A DNA stretch of 64,000 nt, from assembly GCA_019873625.1 (NCBI GenBank), contig JAIOAW010000014.1, forward strand, positions 1-64,000, read 5' to 3'. The position numbers were made by a program, and so were the translations under genes. The notes below the pieces were generated by a model. That model worked only from the letters and a program-made list of their open reading frames with translations, ran no database searches and was not told the DNA's origin. This DNA comes from Chloroflexota bacterium. Lineage in GTDB: Bacteria > Chloroflexota > Anaerolineae > UBA1429. Below are positions 34,776 through 43,545 of the stretch, piece by piece (within the stretch, counting starts at the first letter, position 1; each line of letters opens with the position of its first letter).

Positions 34776-35855
34776 TTACACGACGTCAATGTGCGGCGGC
34801 CCCTCGAGCACCTCGCCGATGACCCACGTCGGCTGGCCGAACGCCTCGGCGCGCGCCCGGTAAGCCTCGGCTTCCTCCGGCGGTAAGGAGAGGAACAGCC
34901 CACCCGAGGTCTCCGGCGAGAAGCAGAGCATCTGTTCCTCGTATTCGAGGGCGGGCGCAAAGGAGACGTGTTCCCCATAATCGCTCGCGTTATGCCCGGC
35001 CATCGCCGGGAAAAGGAGGTCCTCCGCATACTGCCGCGCGCCCTCGATAAAGGGCAGCGCCTCAAAGTGCACGCTCAAGCGTACGCCGCTCCGCTCGGCC
35101 ACTTCCCAGGCATGCCCTAAGAGGCCAAAACCGGTGATATCCGTTACGGCGTGGGGCGGCGGGCCGCCCCGGAGGGCCTCGGCGGCGGCCTTGTTCAGGC
35201 GCTTCATCCATTCCACCGCCGCGGCGAGGTGTTCCCAATCGGCCGCATCGGCCTTGGCCGCCGTGGTGATGAGGCCCGTCCCCAGTGGCTTGGTGAGGAG
35301 GAGAACATCCCCCGGCTGCGCGGCGCCCTTGGTGCCCAGGCGCACCGGGTTCGCCCACCCCAGGGCCACCAGGCCGAACTTGGGTTCCTCGTCGTCTATC
35401 GTATGGCCACCTGCGATGACAGCCCCGGCCTCTCGCACCTTTTCGGCCGCACCGCGAAAGATGGCCGCGATCATCTCCTCCGGCAGATGGGCCGGCATCG
35501 CGGCCAGGTTCAGCGCCAGGAACGGCTTCCCGCCCATCGCGTAAATATCGCTCAAGGCATTGGCCGCCGCGATGGCCCCATAATCAAACGGATCATCCAC
35601 CACGGGGGTAAAGAAATCCGCCGTGATGACAAGCGCGCGCTCCTCCGAGACGCGCCAAACGGCCGCATCATCGGGCACGGCCAACCCCACCAACAGGTCG
35701 GGGAAATCCGCCGCGCGGAAAAAGTCGCTCAAAGGGCGCGTGACACGCGCCAGCGCGCCTGCGGCGCGCTTACCCCCTCAACCGGCCGCCTTGGCCAGCG
35801 CCGTTAGGCGAATCGTTTTTCCATCGGGTGCCCTCGGGGGCAGATCGCAACCCAT
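34776..35855 (-). CDS. selD: Selenide, water dikinase, a selenoprotein with UGA-encoded Sec26
   Basis: 359 aa when the in-frame TGA at 35780-35778 is read as selenocysteine. SelD makes selenophosphate from selenide and ATP. The ATG at 35855 follows GGGAGG. The N-terminus reads LTALAKAAG-Sec-GGKR; Sec26 and K29 match the Cys17 and Lys20 active-site pair of E. coli SelD. Seven bases after the TGA starts a perfect stem, AGCGCGCC/GGCGCGCT with GCA between (35770-35752), with apical-loop spacing suitable for a bacterial SECIS. Downstream are the ATP site VIAGGHTIDDEEPKFG and TDITGFGLLGHAWE. A conventional caller would start at 35732 and lose the active site. Confidence 0.93.
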
Positions 35856-36015
35856 CGTCCCTCCCTTTCGCCCCAGTATACCATACCTTGGCCCCTAGGG
35901 CGAGAGGCGATAATGGCCCTCGCGCCAAGAGGCTGCTAGCGGGCATCGGTGAGGGGCCAGGAGTTCAAGAGCATTCCCGCCCCATATGAAGATGCCCAAT
36001 CACCCATATGGGCGA
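35856..36015. other. Divergent intergenic region with operator-like palindrome
   Basis: No gene. TATACT (35880-35875, minus strand) with a TG extension may serve selD. On the other side lies a 22-bp near-perfect palindrome at 35997-36018, with arms CAATCACCCAT and ATGGGCGATTG, next to the surface-protein promoter. A partial copy, CCCATATG, is at 35981. Confidence 0.5.
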
Positions 36016-36043
36016 TTGACCTTTGGGGCCTTTATCGTATAAG
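36016..36043 (+). promoter_or_regulatory. Promoter of the secreted repeat protein gene
   Basis: TTGACC (36016-36021), 16 bp, TATAAG (36038-36043). The palindrome at 35997-36018 overlaps the first three bases of the -35, a position suitable for repression or activation. Confidence 0.65.
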
Positions 36044-36115
36044 ATGGAGGCAGGAAGAGATGGCCTAGTCCGCGTTTCGAACGTGGACTCATTCGAAATG
36101 CCTAAGGAGGGCGAT

Positions 36116-37573
36116 ATGAAGCGAATTTTGGCGGTGATTTTCGTGGTAGGGCTGCTGGCCTCGCTCCTCGTGCCGATGGCGGCCTCGGCCCAAGGCGCCT
36201 TGACCTACGAATCGGCCTGGCAGGTGCAGAACCTGGAGAACCAGCCGGGGTCGTTGGTCATCTCATTCTACGATGAGAACGGCGACCTCATCTCGGCGGC
36301 CACCATCAACGATACGATCGCGGCGAATGGGTCGAACAACTATTTCGCCATCAAGAATCTCAACCTGCCCACGCCCTTCCAGGGTTCGGCGGTGATCGCC
36401 TCGGATCGCGAACTGCGCGTCATCCATAACCTGATGGCCCATAACGCACAGGGCGTGCTCTATGGCGCAAGCAGTGGCGGCTATACGAAGGGCGCCACCG
36501 TTGTGAACCTGCCCCTCATTATGCGCAACAACAACGGGTATAACACCTGGTTCAGCGTGCAGAACGCCGGGGATGCCGACACCGAGGTGACCGTCGAGTT
36601 CAAGGCCGGCCCAGCGGGCAACAACTATACGGCGCCCAAGGTAACCATCAAGCCCGGCGGCGCGGTAATCTTTGACCAGGCAGCGCCGGGGATGAGCGTC
36701 TTGGGCACCAAGTTCGTGGGCGCGGTCAAGATCACGTCTGACCCGGAGCCTGTGGTGGCCACGTGCGTGGAGGTCAGCCCGACGGACTTGATGGCCTACG
36801 ATGGCTTCGGCATGGGCACCGAACTCGTGGCGCAGATCGGCTATGCCAAGTTTGTGGGGCCGATCTTCCACTATGACAACCCCGTGAAGGATGAGTACTG
36901 GAGCGGCGTGCAGGTGCAGAACGTGGGTTCGCTCCCCACGACCGTCACGTTGGAGTTCGTCCCGCAGGATGCGTCTTCAGGCCATTATTGCACCGAGACG
37001 CAGACCATCCAGCCCTGGTCTTCAGGGACGTTCGGCGTGCTCAGTTTCGCGGGCCATCCGGCGGCGCCCCCCAATACGTGCTATGCGAACAACCTGCGCA
37101 ACAAGTTCGTTGGCTCGGTGGCGGTGCTCTCGAACTCGGCCAACCAGCCCCTCAACGCCATCGTGAACCAGACGAACCAAACGCGCCGCAAGGCGGCCTC
37201 GTACAGCGCCTTTATGGAGGAAGAAGCCACCCGCTGCGTGAGCCTGCCGCTTATTATGGATCGCAACTATGGCTATGACACGAACGTGACGATCTATAAC
37301 GCGAGCACGGTTACAGCCACGGTGGATATCACCTACACCGCCGAAAAGCCCGAGAAGGCCATCTACAACCGCACCGATACTTACACCATCGCGCCCAAGA
37401 CCTCCAAGGTCATCGTGAACGGTGGAAATATCGGCCCGGGCTTTGTCGGGTCGGCCTTGGCCTGCGACCGCGATGCGAATGGCAAGTTACTCGCCATCGT
37501 GAACGAGATTCGCCATGCCGAGTATGGGGATTCCTTCTACGTCTACAACGGGTTCAACCTCCAAGGCCCGTGA
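36116..37573 (+). CDS. Secreted surface protein with internal repeats and LPLIM motifs
   Basis: 485 aa from ATG 36116, after AAGGAGG; the frame opens earlier at 36023 but without a ribosome site. A signal peptide is clear: MKRILAVIFVVGLLASLLVPMAASA then QG. The mature part has at least three related beta-rich units of about 120-140 residues. They share a pattern: LPLIM(R/D)xNxGYxTxxxVxNAG, a strand series, then a (K)FVGxAxxxSxxxP step (FVGAVKITSDPE, FVGSVAVLSNSA, FVGSALACDRDA). The first unit is less conserved. No enzyme motif is seen. It is probably an S-layer-like or adhesive exported protein, strongly promoted and ending at a hairpin. Confidence 0.75.
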   Translation: MKRILAVIFVVGLLASLLVPMAASAQGALTYESAWQVQNLENQPGSLVISFYDENGDLISAATINDTIAANGSNNYFAIKNLNLPTPFQGSAVIASDRELRVIHNLMAHNAQGVLYGASSGGYTKGATVVNLPLIMRNNNGYNTWFSVQNAGDADTEVTVEFKAGPAGNNYTAPKVTIKPGGAVIFDQAAPGMSVLGTKFVGAVKITSDPEPVVATCVEVSPTDLMAYDGFGMGTELVAQIGYAKFVGPIFHYDNPVKDEYWSGVQVQNVGSLPTTVTLEFVPQDASSGHYCTETQTIQPWSSGTFGVLSFAGHPAAPPNTCYANNLRNKFVGSVAVLSNSANQPLNAIVNQTNQTRRKAASYSAFMEEEATRCVSLPLIMDRNYGYDTNVTIYNASTVTATVDITYTAEKPEKAIYNRTDTYTIAPKTSKVIVNGGNIGPGFVGSALACDRDANGKLLAIVNEIRHAEYGDSFYVYNGFNLQGP

Positions 37574-37608
37574 CCTGGGCATCGCGCCACAAGCCGTAAG
37601 CGATTCGA

Positions 37609-37635
37609 AGAGGGGGGCCTAGTAGGTCCCCCTCT
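37609..37635 (+). terminator. Terminator-like hairpin after the surface protein
   Basis: AGAGGGGG (37609-37616) pairs with CCCCCTCT (37628-37635) across an 11-base loop, with only a weak pyrimidine tail. Confidence 0.5.
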
Positions 37636-37682
37636 CTATGCAAAAGGGCATAGGAATTACGCAATTTTTACGCATCGCGGCC

Positions 37683-37712
37683 TTGCTTTGTGATAAAGCG
37701 CGGATGTATAAT
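37683..37712 (+). promoter_or_regulatory. Promoter of the SH3b protein gene
   Basis: TTGCTT (37683-37688), 18 bp, TATAAT (37707-37712). The transcript would have a leader of about 70 bases before the ATG at 37791. Confidence 0.6.
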
Positions 37713-37790
37713 GCCCTTTGAGAGGGTTCGCTATGGGATGCGAACTCGGACGCTCTCTTCAGTAGGCTCGAAACCCATAAGGAGGAAAGG

Positions 37791-38357
37791 ATGAGGAAGA
37801 CGGTACAAATGGTGTTGCCTTTGGTCGCGCTCTTGGCGCTGCTCGTGGCGCCGATGGTGGCCTCCGCCGATGCCAACGGCGACACGGGCGAGTGGACCAC
37901 GGTCGTGAACGCGCGCTTGGGGCTGCGGGTGCGCTCCGGGCCAAGCCTCACCGAGCCAGTGACCTTTGTCCTGTATAATGGGCAAGAGGTCAAGGTGGTG
38001 GGGGAACCGGTATGGTACCAAGGCATCCGCTGGGTGGAGTTGGACTTTGACCGGTGGGATGGCGTGCACGTCTCCGGCTGGTGCGCCTCCGCCTACTTGG
38101 CCAACTACCCCGGCTATGAGGAGCCGCAAGATGGCTACACCGGCGAAGAGGGCTACAAGGTGACCTCGAGCATCGGCCTGCGCTTGCGTTCTGGCCCCGG
38201 CCTGGGCTATGCCGTTCAGCGCATCGTGCCCTACGGCACCATCTTGGAGCGCACCGATACGGCAAGCGTTACGGCGGATGGGTTGACCTGGGTGGAACTC
38301 GACGTGAATGGCACCGGCCTCTGGGCCGCGAGCGAGTATCTCACCAAAGTGCCGTAA
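37791..38357 (+). CDS. Secreted protein with two bacterial SH3 (SH3b) domains
   Basis: 188 aa; AAGGAGGAAAGG upstream. Signal peptide of about 26 residues (MRKTVQMVLPLVALLALLVAPMVASA). The two SH3b domains are shown by the pair of LRVRSGPS/LRLRSGPG motifs (about residues 45 and 130) and their WVELD strands. They are joined by a short acidic linker (YEEPQDGYTGEE). SH3b domains usually bind peptidoglycan or other wall polymers; no catalytic domain is attached. The N-terminal sequence resembles that of the preceding surface protein, suggesting the same export route. Confidence 0.85.
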   Translation: MRKTVQMVLPLVALLALLVAPMVASADANGDTGEWTTVVNARLGLRVRSGPSLTEPVTFVLYNGQEVKVVGEPVWYQGIRWVELDFDRWDGVHVSGWCASAYLANYPGYEEPQDGYTGEEGYKVTSSIGLRLRSGPGLGYAVQRIVPYGTILERTDTASVTADGLTWVELDVNGTGLWAASEYLTKVP

Positions 38358-38385
38358 ATCACATCTCGGCCAGCAGATCGTTCAG

Positions 38386-38418
38386 TCCTCCGTGGAGGCT
38401 CTCCACGGAGGACTTTTG
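38386..38418. terminator. Strong bidirectional terminator
   Basis: TCCTCCGTGGAG (38386-38397), GCT loop, CTCCACGGAGGA (38401-38412), then CTTTTG; a perfect 12-bp stem between the convergent SH3b and GT2 genes. Confidence 0.8.
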
Positions 38419-38432
38419 TTGACAGGTCGTCC

Positions 38433-39578
38433 TCATCTCCCCCGGAACTGGTAGGCTCGCCCCTTCCAGACCGTGCCGGGGCCGAACAGGCTGTGGGCTA
38501 CCGAATCCATAGCAAAGAGGATGGCCACGATCACAGTGAGCGCCATCAAAAGGCCATAGCGCCTGGGCACCCCAAAGCGCTCGTGAATGGCCCCCAGCGC
38601 AAGGCACACAAGGAGGATCTGCACGAGCGGAAGCCCCAAATGGGGCCAATCTACCCAGCCCAGACGCAACGCCCCATAAACGGCCACGTAAGGCCCAAGG
38701 AGGGCGGTCCCCAACACGGCAACGGCCAAGACCAGCCCCAGCAAGGAATAATCAAAGGCGGCAAAGGCGCTCTTGGCCAAGCCGTGCCAAGCCTCGGCAA
38801 AACTCTGATAGAACTCGACGCGCAAGACCGAAGCTCCCTCCACAAGCGCGACGCGCCCCCTGACCCTCTTGACCCACCGCGCGATGAATACATCATCCAC
38901 AATGTCGCGGCGCACGGCCTCGTATCCGCCGAAAGCCTGATACACCTTCTTGCGAAAGAGCATAAACGGGCCAAGAGCCGCCGCCAGGTTCGGCGAGCGG
39001 GCCTCGGTAAAGAGCCAATGCGGCACGCACGCCATAAACACAAAGGGGATAATCGCCATAATGACGCGCAGGCCAAACGTCTTGAGGCCCATATCGGGCA
39101 AGAGGCTCACGAGGTCAAAACCGCGCGCACTGGCCAGCGCCACCGCGGAAGAGACGGCATTGGGCTGGTGGCGCGTATCCGCATCGGCAAAGAGGAGCCA
39201 CTCACCCTGAGCCTCCTGGCCCAGTTGATAGCAGGCCCAGGCCTTGCCGTGCCACTCTGAGGGAAGGGGCCGCCCCCGAATGAGGCGAACGTGCGCATAG
39301 CGCGCGGCCATCTCTTCGACGATGCGCGCCGTCTCGTCGGAGGAATCGTCATCTAATACGAGGATTTCGAGGTTGGGGTAATCCTGCGCGACGAGGGATT
39401 CGAGGCAGGCGCCAATGTTGCGCGCCTCGTTGCGGGCCGGTATCAAGACGGATACGAGCGGCAGGCCCTCGGGCAGGGCCTCGCCCGAAGGCAGGCGCGG
39501 CATATGGCGCAAGTTGTATAGGGTCGTGCAGAAAATGTACAAAGCGATGAGGGTCATCCCCAGTTGGTAGATCATCAC
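38433..39578 (-). CDS. GT2 family membrane glycosyltransferase
   Basis: 381 aa. One N-terminal helix precedes the GT-A domain: VSVLIPARNEARNIGACLESL, LDDDSSDETARI, LLFADADTRHQP (the DxD-type metal site), and FGGYEAVRRDIVDDV. The C-terminal 130 residues hold about four membrane helices. The arrangement matches membrane GT2 proteins that glycosylate lipids, including carotenoid or hopanoid-type transferases. It follows plsY by 15 bases, so a role in lipid or envelope synthesis is reasonable. Acceptor unknown. Confidence 0.88.
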   Translation of the reverse strand: MMIYQLGMTLIALYIFCTTLYNLRHMPRLPSGEALPEGLPLVSVLIPARNEARNIGACLESLVAQDYPNLEILVLDDDSSDETARIVEEMAARYAHVRLIRGRPLPSEWHGKAWACYQLGQEAQGEWLLFADADTRHQPNAVSSAVALASARGFDLVSLLPDMGLKTFGLRVIMAIIPFVFMACVPHWLFTEARSPNLAAALGPFMLFRKKVYQAFGGYEAVRRDIVDDVFIARWVKRVRGRVALVEGASVLRVEFYQSFAEAWHGLAKSAFAAFDYSLLGLVLAVAVLGTALLGPYVAVYGALRLGWVDWPHLGLPLVQILLVCLALGAIHERFGVPRRYGLLMALTVIVAILFAMDSVAHSLFGPGTVWKGRAYQFRGR

Positions 39579-39593
39579 GCCCCCCCAAAGATG

Positions 39594-40226
39594 TTAGGTG
39601 TCGTTGTGGCGGCGCGCTTGGCGCGCGTGGGCCAGGCCCTCGATCCAGCCGCTCTTGGCGCGGATGGCCCGCTCATGGGGCAAATCAACCAGTTTCTTGA
39701 GGCCGGCCATCCCCAAAAAGAGGACGATGAACACCAGCCCCTCGACATTATTCCCCTCCCATAGGGTCAGGAAGGGAAAGGCCGCGCCCGCCACGGCAAA
39801 GGCAAGGTTGAAATCGGGGATGATCCTCCGCGCCACGATGAGGATGACCACCGTCGCGAGCACCGAATACGGCCACATCGGCAAGAGGAACCCGCTCGCC
39901 GGGCCCAGGCCCTTGCCCCCTCGCCACCTCAGCCACACCGGGAAGCCGTGCCCCAGCATCAAGGCAAACCCCGCCAGGTACAGGACGATCTGGCTAGACC
40001 CCCAGCGATGCCCCACATAATACGCGGCTGCCCCTTTGCTCGCATCCAAAAGGAGGGTGGCCAGGCCCGCTACCGGCCCAGCCACGTGAAGCACATTCCG
40101 CGCGCCGACGTTTCCCTCGCCCTCAAAACGGATGTCTTTGCCCGTCACCCAGCGCGTGATGAGATACGCAAAGGGAATGGAACCCAACAGATACCCTGCC
40201 AGCACGATGGCGATATCGCGAACCAT
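39594..40226 (-). CDS. plsY: Acyl-phosphate:glycerol-3-phosphate acyltransferase
   Basis: 210 aa with about six hydrophobic segments. PlsY transfers an acyl group from acyl-phosphate to glycerol-3-phosphate, the first committed step of phospholipid synthesis in most bacteria. The three family motifs are visible: GSIPFAYLI then GEGNVGARNV, LLLDASKGAAAY, and GHGFPVWLRWRGGKG. GEGNVGARN is a mild variant of the usual GSGNxGATN. The C-terminal tail is Arg/His-rich. Upstream of its ATG lies a stable hairpin at 40269-40300. It is cotranscribed with the GT2 gene. Confidence 0.93.
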   Translation of the reverse strand: MVRDIAIVLAGYLLGSIPFAYLITRWVTGKDIRFEGEGNVGARNVLHVAGPVAGLATLLLDASKGAAAYYVGHRWGSSQIVLYLAGFALMLGHGFPVWLRWRGGKGLGPASGFLLPMWPYSVLATVVILIVARRIIPDFNLAFAVAGAAFPFLTLWEGNNVEGLVFIVLFLGMAGLKKLVDLPHERAIRAKSGWIEGLAHARQARRHNDT

Positions 40227-40268
40227 GATGGCTCCCCCCTATTCTGTTTTGGGCTTCATCTTCTATAA

Positions 40269-40300
40269 CCCGATGGCGCAACGCAAGTTGCCCCATCGGG
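40269..40300. other. Stable hairpin in the plsY upstream region
   Basis: CCCGATGG (40269-40276) pairs with CCATCGGG (40293-40300). Inside, GCAAC-GCAA-GTTGC makes a second stem with one C-C mismatch between. It could be a leader structure of plsY or a transcription roadblock between the divergent genes. Confidence 0.45.
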
Positions 40301-40380
40301 GTGAAAATCATCATATTCTGCCGGGCCGATTTGTAAAGAAAACGCGTCGCCCTATTCAGGCGATTCTTGGGCGATTTTGT

Positions 40381-40409
40381 TTGCTTTTTCGTGAGGCTAT
40401 GGCTATAAT
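40381..40409 (+). promoter_or_regulatory. Promoter of the 96-aa hypothetical gene
   Basis: TTGCTT (40381-40386), 17 bp, TATAAT (40404-40409). Leader of about 65 bases. Confidence 0.65.
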
Positions 40410-40482
40410 GAGTTTACCCTAAACCCTAGGGTGAGAGGGATGGCGCAAGCATCACGCATCAACGTACATGGGAGGAAGAGCG

Positions 40483-40773
40483 ATGGATGAACAGATCACC
40501 CGCCTCAAGAACTGGGTAAGCCATGGGACGATGCGCCAGTTTTACACCGAGATGCAGGCCAAACTGGCCAACACAGAGTACACGGTAGAACTCTCGGGGG
40601 ATACCGTTACATTCTACCGCGTGCGCAAAGAGGGCGGTTTCTTGGGCCTCTTTGCTCGCCGTGTGCGCGAACAACTCTTGCAGGTCTCCCGCCAGAATGA
40701 TCAGATCGTCATTGCGGAGGGGGCCAACCCGGAGTTCCTTCAGTACGTCAACGGCCTCTTGAAGCAGCACTAG
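40483..40773 (+). CDS. Hypothetical protein, 96 aa
   Basis: Not recognised. GGAGGAAG precedes the ATG at 40483. Soluble, no Cys, mixed alpha/beta. The centre has a short strand-turn-strand stretch (YTVELSGDTVTFYRVRKEGG), and it ends in a helix (NPEFLQYVNGLLKQH). The following gene is a sensor kinase 77 bases downstream in the same direction, so a link with that two-component pair is possible but not shown. Confidence 0.7.
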   Translation: MDEQITRLKNWVSHGTMRQFYTEMQAKLANTEYTVELSGDTVTFYRVRKEGGFLGLFARRVREQLLQVSRQNDQIVIAEGANPEFLQYVNGLLKQH

Positions 40774-40850
40774 GTCCCACACGGGTGAAATTTTGAGAGG
40801 CCATCTAAAAGGAGTACAGAGGCAGCCCACTGGGGTATGCTCACCTTGCG

Positions 40851-42821
40851 ATGACCCTTCCGTTGAGCGGCGAAAATGGGCGGTTCTCGACCGGTTCGCC
40901 AGCGCTCGATGCCCTTTTCGAGGAGGTGCGCGCTGGCGATAATGTTGTGTTCTATTCAAACGGCGTCCAAGACTACCGCCCCTTTGTACGTTCGGCGGTT
41001 CGCTTTGCCCTGGGCGAGGGCATTCCTCTCATCTATGTGCGCGCCTCCGGCTCGCTCGACGATCTTCTCCTAGCCCACGAAGGCATTTCGGTCTGGGAGG
41101 TGGCCCATCTGGCCGAAGAAGGCCCCATCGTGCAAGCCTTTGTACGCCGCGCCGTAGAAGCGCCTTCTTTGGCATATTATATCTTTGAGCCGCTCATCGC
41201 CCTGGCCCCTTGGCTCCCCGACGAGGCGGAGATCGTCCGCGCCTTTGAAACCTGGTGCCCCCTCCTTTACGAACGACGCTCGGTGGCCTATTGGGAACTC
41301 ACGCGCGGCTACTTTGAAAAGAACACCATCGCGGCCATTCGCGATTGCACGCAAATCTTTATCCGGCTGGAGCACGACGCGCACGGCCTCACGTTGATGC
41401 CCCTCAAAGTCTGGGGGCGCTATGCCGAAAGGATGTTCCAGCCTCATCGCGTCGAGGTGGTGGATGGCGAGATTCGCATCGTCCCCATCCCGCCCGGCGC
41501 GGAGGGCTATGAGGAATATGTGCGCGCCCTCGCCGATAAGAACCGCGAACTCGCCGAGATACGCGATGCCCTGCACGCCGTGAACGCCACGCTGCGCCGG
41601 CGCAATGAGGAACTCGCCGCCCTGAATGCCCGTTTTCAGGAACAGAGCCGCCTGTACGAATCATTGCGCAATAACTTGGAAAGCCTACTGGCCCTCTTTC
41701 GTGTGAGCCGGGAGATCGGCTCCAGCCTGGTCATCGAACAGGTATACGAGGCGATCTTGGCGGCAGCTATGCGCCTGTTTGACGTAGAGGCGAGCGCCCT
41801 GCACCTGCGCAGTTTTGGAGAATGCCCACCGGTCGAGATGCTTCGCGGCGAGATGCCTATGGAGGGTATGGAAGAGGCCCTCGCCCCAATGCGCCGCGAG
41901 GCGCTCGAAAGGCGCGAGGTTCTCTCCTTGGAATGGCCCCGCGAGGCCGCCCTGCCCGCCAGTGCGGCCATCGCGCCGATTATCCTCAGGGGGGAATGCC
42001 CCGGCACGGTGGAGGTCTATGCCCCCGATGGGCGCCTGCATAACGAAGGCTCGCGGACGCTCCTCGGCTATTTGGCCTCCGAGGCGAGCATCGCTTTGGA
42101 TAACGCCCACCTCTACCGCGAGAGCGACCGCCAAAAGGCCCAACTGCGCTCCTTTGTGGATAGTTTTATCCTCAAAGTGGAGCAAGAAAGCCGCCAACTG
42201 GCGCTTGACCTGCACGATGGCCTCGTGCAGTTGATCGTGGCCTCCTTCCAGCATTTGCAGACGGCGCAAGCCTGGCGCGGGCGCGACCCAGCCGTCGAAG
42301 AGAAAGAACTGGCGCGCGGTACGCAGATTCTTCAGCAGGCCATTTATGAGGCGCGGCGGCTCATCGGCCAACTGCGCCCGGCGGGGCTGGATGATTTCGG
42401 CCTGGCCCACGCCCTGCGCACGTTTGTCTCTCAACTAGCGGCCGAAGAGGGTTGGCGCATCACCTTGGAGATTGATCCGCGCTGGAAGCCCCTGCCCCCC
42501 ACGCTAGAGGCGGGCCTCTTTCGCATTGTGCAAGAGGCCACGAACAACGCCCGTAAATATGCCGAGGCCGATCGCCTACACATCGCCCTGCGGGTAGAAG
42601 GGGAACACCTCGTCCTCTCGGTGAGAGATTGGGGCAAGGGATTTGACCCAGTATCCGTCGCGGCGGAACCGGAGAAGGGCCTGCATATCGGCTTGGTGGG
42701 CATTCGCGAGCGTGCGCTCCTCTTTGGCGGGGAGTGCCTCATCAAGAGCGCACCCGGCCAGGGGACGACGATCACCGTTCGCCTGCCGCGCCCTAAAATC
42801 GCCGCCCCGGAGGCTAGATGA
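40851..42821 (+). CDS. NarL-type sensor histidine kinase with degenerate KaiC-like N-domain and GAF
   Basis: 656 aa, no membrane helices. Residues 11-215 look like a RecA/KaiC-type or MEDS sensory domain: FSTGSPALDALFEEVRAGDNVVF matches the lead-in, but the P-loop is replaced by YSNGVQDYRP, so ATP binding is unlikely. A coiled coil (225-275) leads to a GAF domain (288-425). HisKA_3 carries H455 in LALDLHDGLVQ, and the HATPase has EATNNARKYA, VRDWGKGFDP and GLVGIRERA. It signals to the LuxR-type regulator whose start overlaps this stop by four bases. The stimulus is not evident; relatives with MEDS domains sense one-carbon compounds. Confidence 0.88.
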   Translation: MTLPLSGENGRFSTGSPALDALFEEVRAGDNVVFYSNGVQDYRPFVRSAVRFALGEGIPLIYVRASGSLDDLLLAHEGISVWEVAHLAEEGPIVQAFVRRAVEAPSLAYYIFEPLIALAPWLPDEAEIVRAFETWCPLLYERRSVAYWELTRGYFEKNTIAAIRDCTQIFIRLEHDAHGLTLMPLKVWGRYAERMFQPHRVEVVDGEIRIVPIPPGAEGYEEYVRALADKNRELAEIRDALHAVNATLRRRNEELAALNARFQEQSRLYESLRNNLESLLALFRVSREIGSSLVIEQVYEAILAAAMRLFDVEASALHLRSFGECPPVEMLRGEMPMEGMEEALAPMRREALERREVLSLEWPREAALPASAAIAPIILRGECPGTVEVYAPDGRLHNEGSRTLLGYLASEASIALDNAHLYRESDRQKAQLRSFVDSFILKVEQESRQLALDLHDGLVQLIVASFQHLQTAQAWRGRDPAVEEKELARGTQILQQAIYEARRLIGQLRPAGLDDFGLAHALRTFVSQLAAEEGWRITLEIDPRWKPLPPTLEAGLFRIVQEATNNARKYAEADRLHIALRVEGEHLVLSVRDWGKGFDPVSVAAEPEKGLHIGLVGIRERALLFGGECLIKSAPGQGTTITVRLPRPKIAAPEAR

Positions 42822-43465
42822 TCCGCGTGCTCTTGGTAGATGATCAAGCCATCGTGCGCGAGGGACTGCGTTCGATGCTCAGCCCCGAGCCGGATATCGT
42901 CGTGGTGGGGGAGGCCGGAGATGGCCACGAGGCCGTGCGCCTGGTCGTGGAACGTTCCCCTCACATCGTGTTGATGGATGTGCGTATGCCCGGTATGGAT
43001 GGCCTCGCCGCCCTGGAAGCCATCAAGCGCGTCTCCAGCCGCACGAGCGTCATTATGGTAACCCTCTATGACGATGCGGATTACCTGATGCGGGCCGTCT
43101 CGGCGGGCGCCGCGGGCTATATCCTCAAAGATGCCTCGCGCGATGAATTGGTGCGCGCCGTCCGCGTAACGGCCGAGGGCGGCGCGATCATCGCCCCGAG
43201 TATGCTCCCGCAACTCCTCAAACGGATGAGCCACCTTATGGCCGAAAACGCGCCCTCCAGCCCGCCGAGGGTACGCCTTTCCGAGCGCGAAATCGAGGTC
43301 CTGCGCTTGATGGCCGAGGGCCTTACCAACCAAGAGATCGCCGAACGCCTTTTCCTCAGCCCCACCACGGTCAAGACGCACGTGCAGAACATTCTCCAAA
43401 AACTGGACGTTTCAGACCGCACCCAGGCCGCCGTCTGCGCTGTGCGCTACGGGTTGATTGACTGA
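42818..43465 (+). CDS. NarL/LuxR family response regulator
   Basis: 215 aa. The receiver has D9-D10, phosphoacceptor D54 in VLMDVRMPGMDG and the Lys in ILKDAS. The C-terminal LuxR HTH reads LSEREIEVLRLMAEGLTNQEIAERLFLSPTTVKTHVQNIL (given as family evidence in part). It is the cognate partner of the preceding kinase (ATGA overlap). Its target genes are not indicated; a nearby candidate is the GltS-like gene 280 bases downstream. Confidence 0.95.
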   Translation: MIRVLLVDDQAIVREGLRSMLSPEPDIVVVGEAGDGHEAVRLVVERSPHIVLMDVRMPGMDGLAALEAIKRVSSRTSVIMVTLYDDADYLMRAVSAGAAGYILKDASRDELVRAVRVTAEGGAIIAPSMLPQLLKRMSHLMAENAPSSPPRVRLSEREIEVLRLMAEGLTNQEIAERLFLSPTTVKTHVQNILQKLDVSDRTQAAVCAVRYGLID

Positions 43466-43476
43466 GCGGCACTCCC

Positions 43477-43528
43477 CATCCTCCAAATGGAGTAGGCCGC
43501 AGGGCCACAATCCCCCATTTGGAGGATG
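43477..43528. terminator. Long inverted repeat, probable terminator of the two-component operon
   Basis: CATCCTCCAAATGG (43477-43490) pairs perfectly with CCATTTGGAGGATG (43515-43528). The 24-base loop itself folds by GGCC-GCAG-GGCC. No T run follows. Confidence 0.55.
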
Positions 43529-43545
43529 CGAGAAGGAATAGATTG

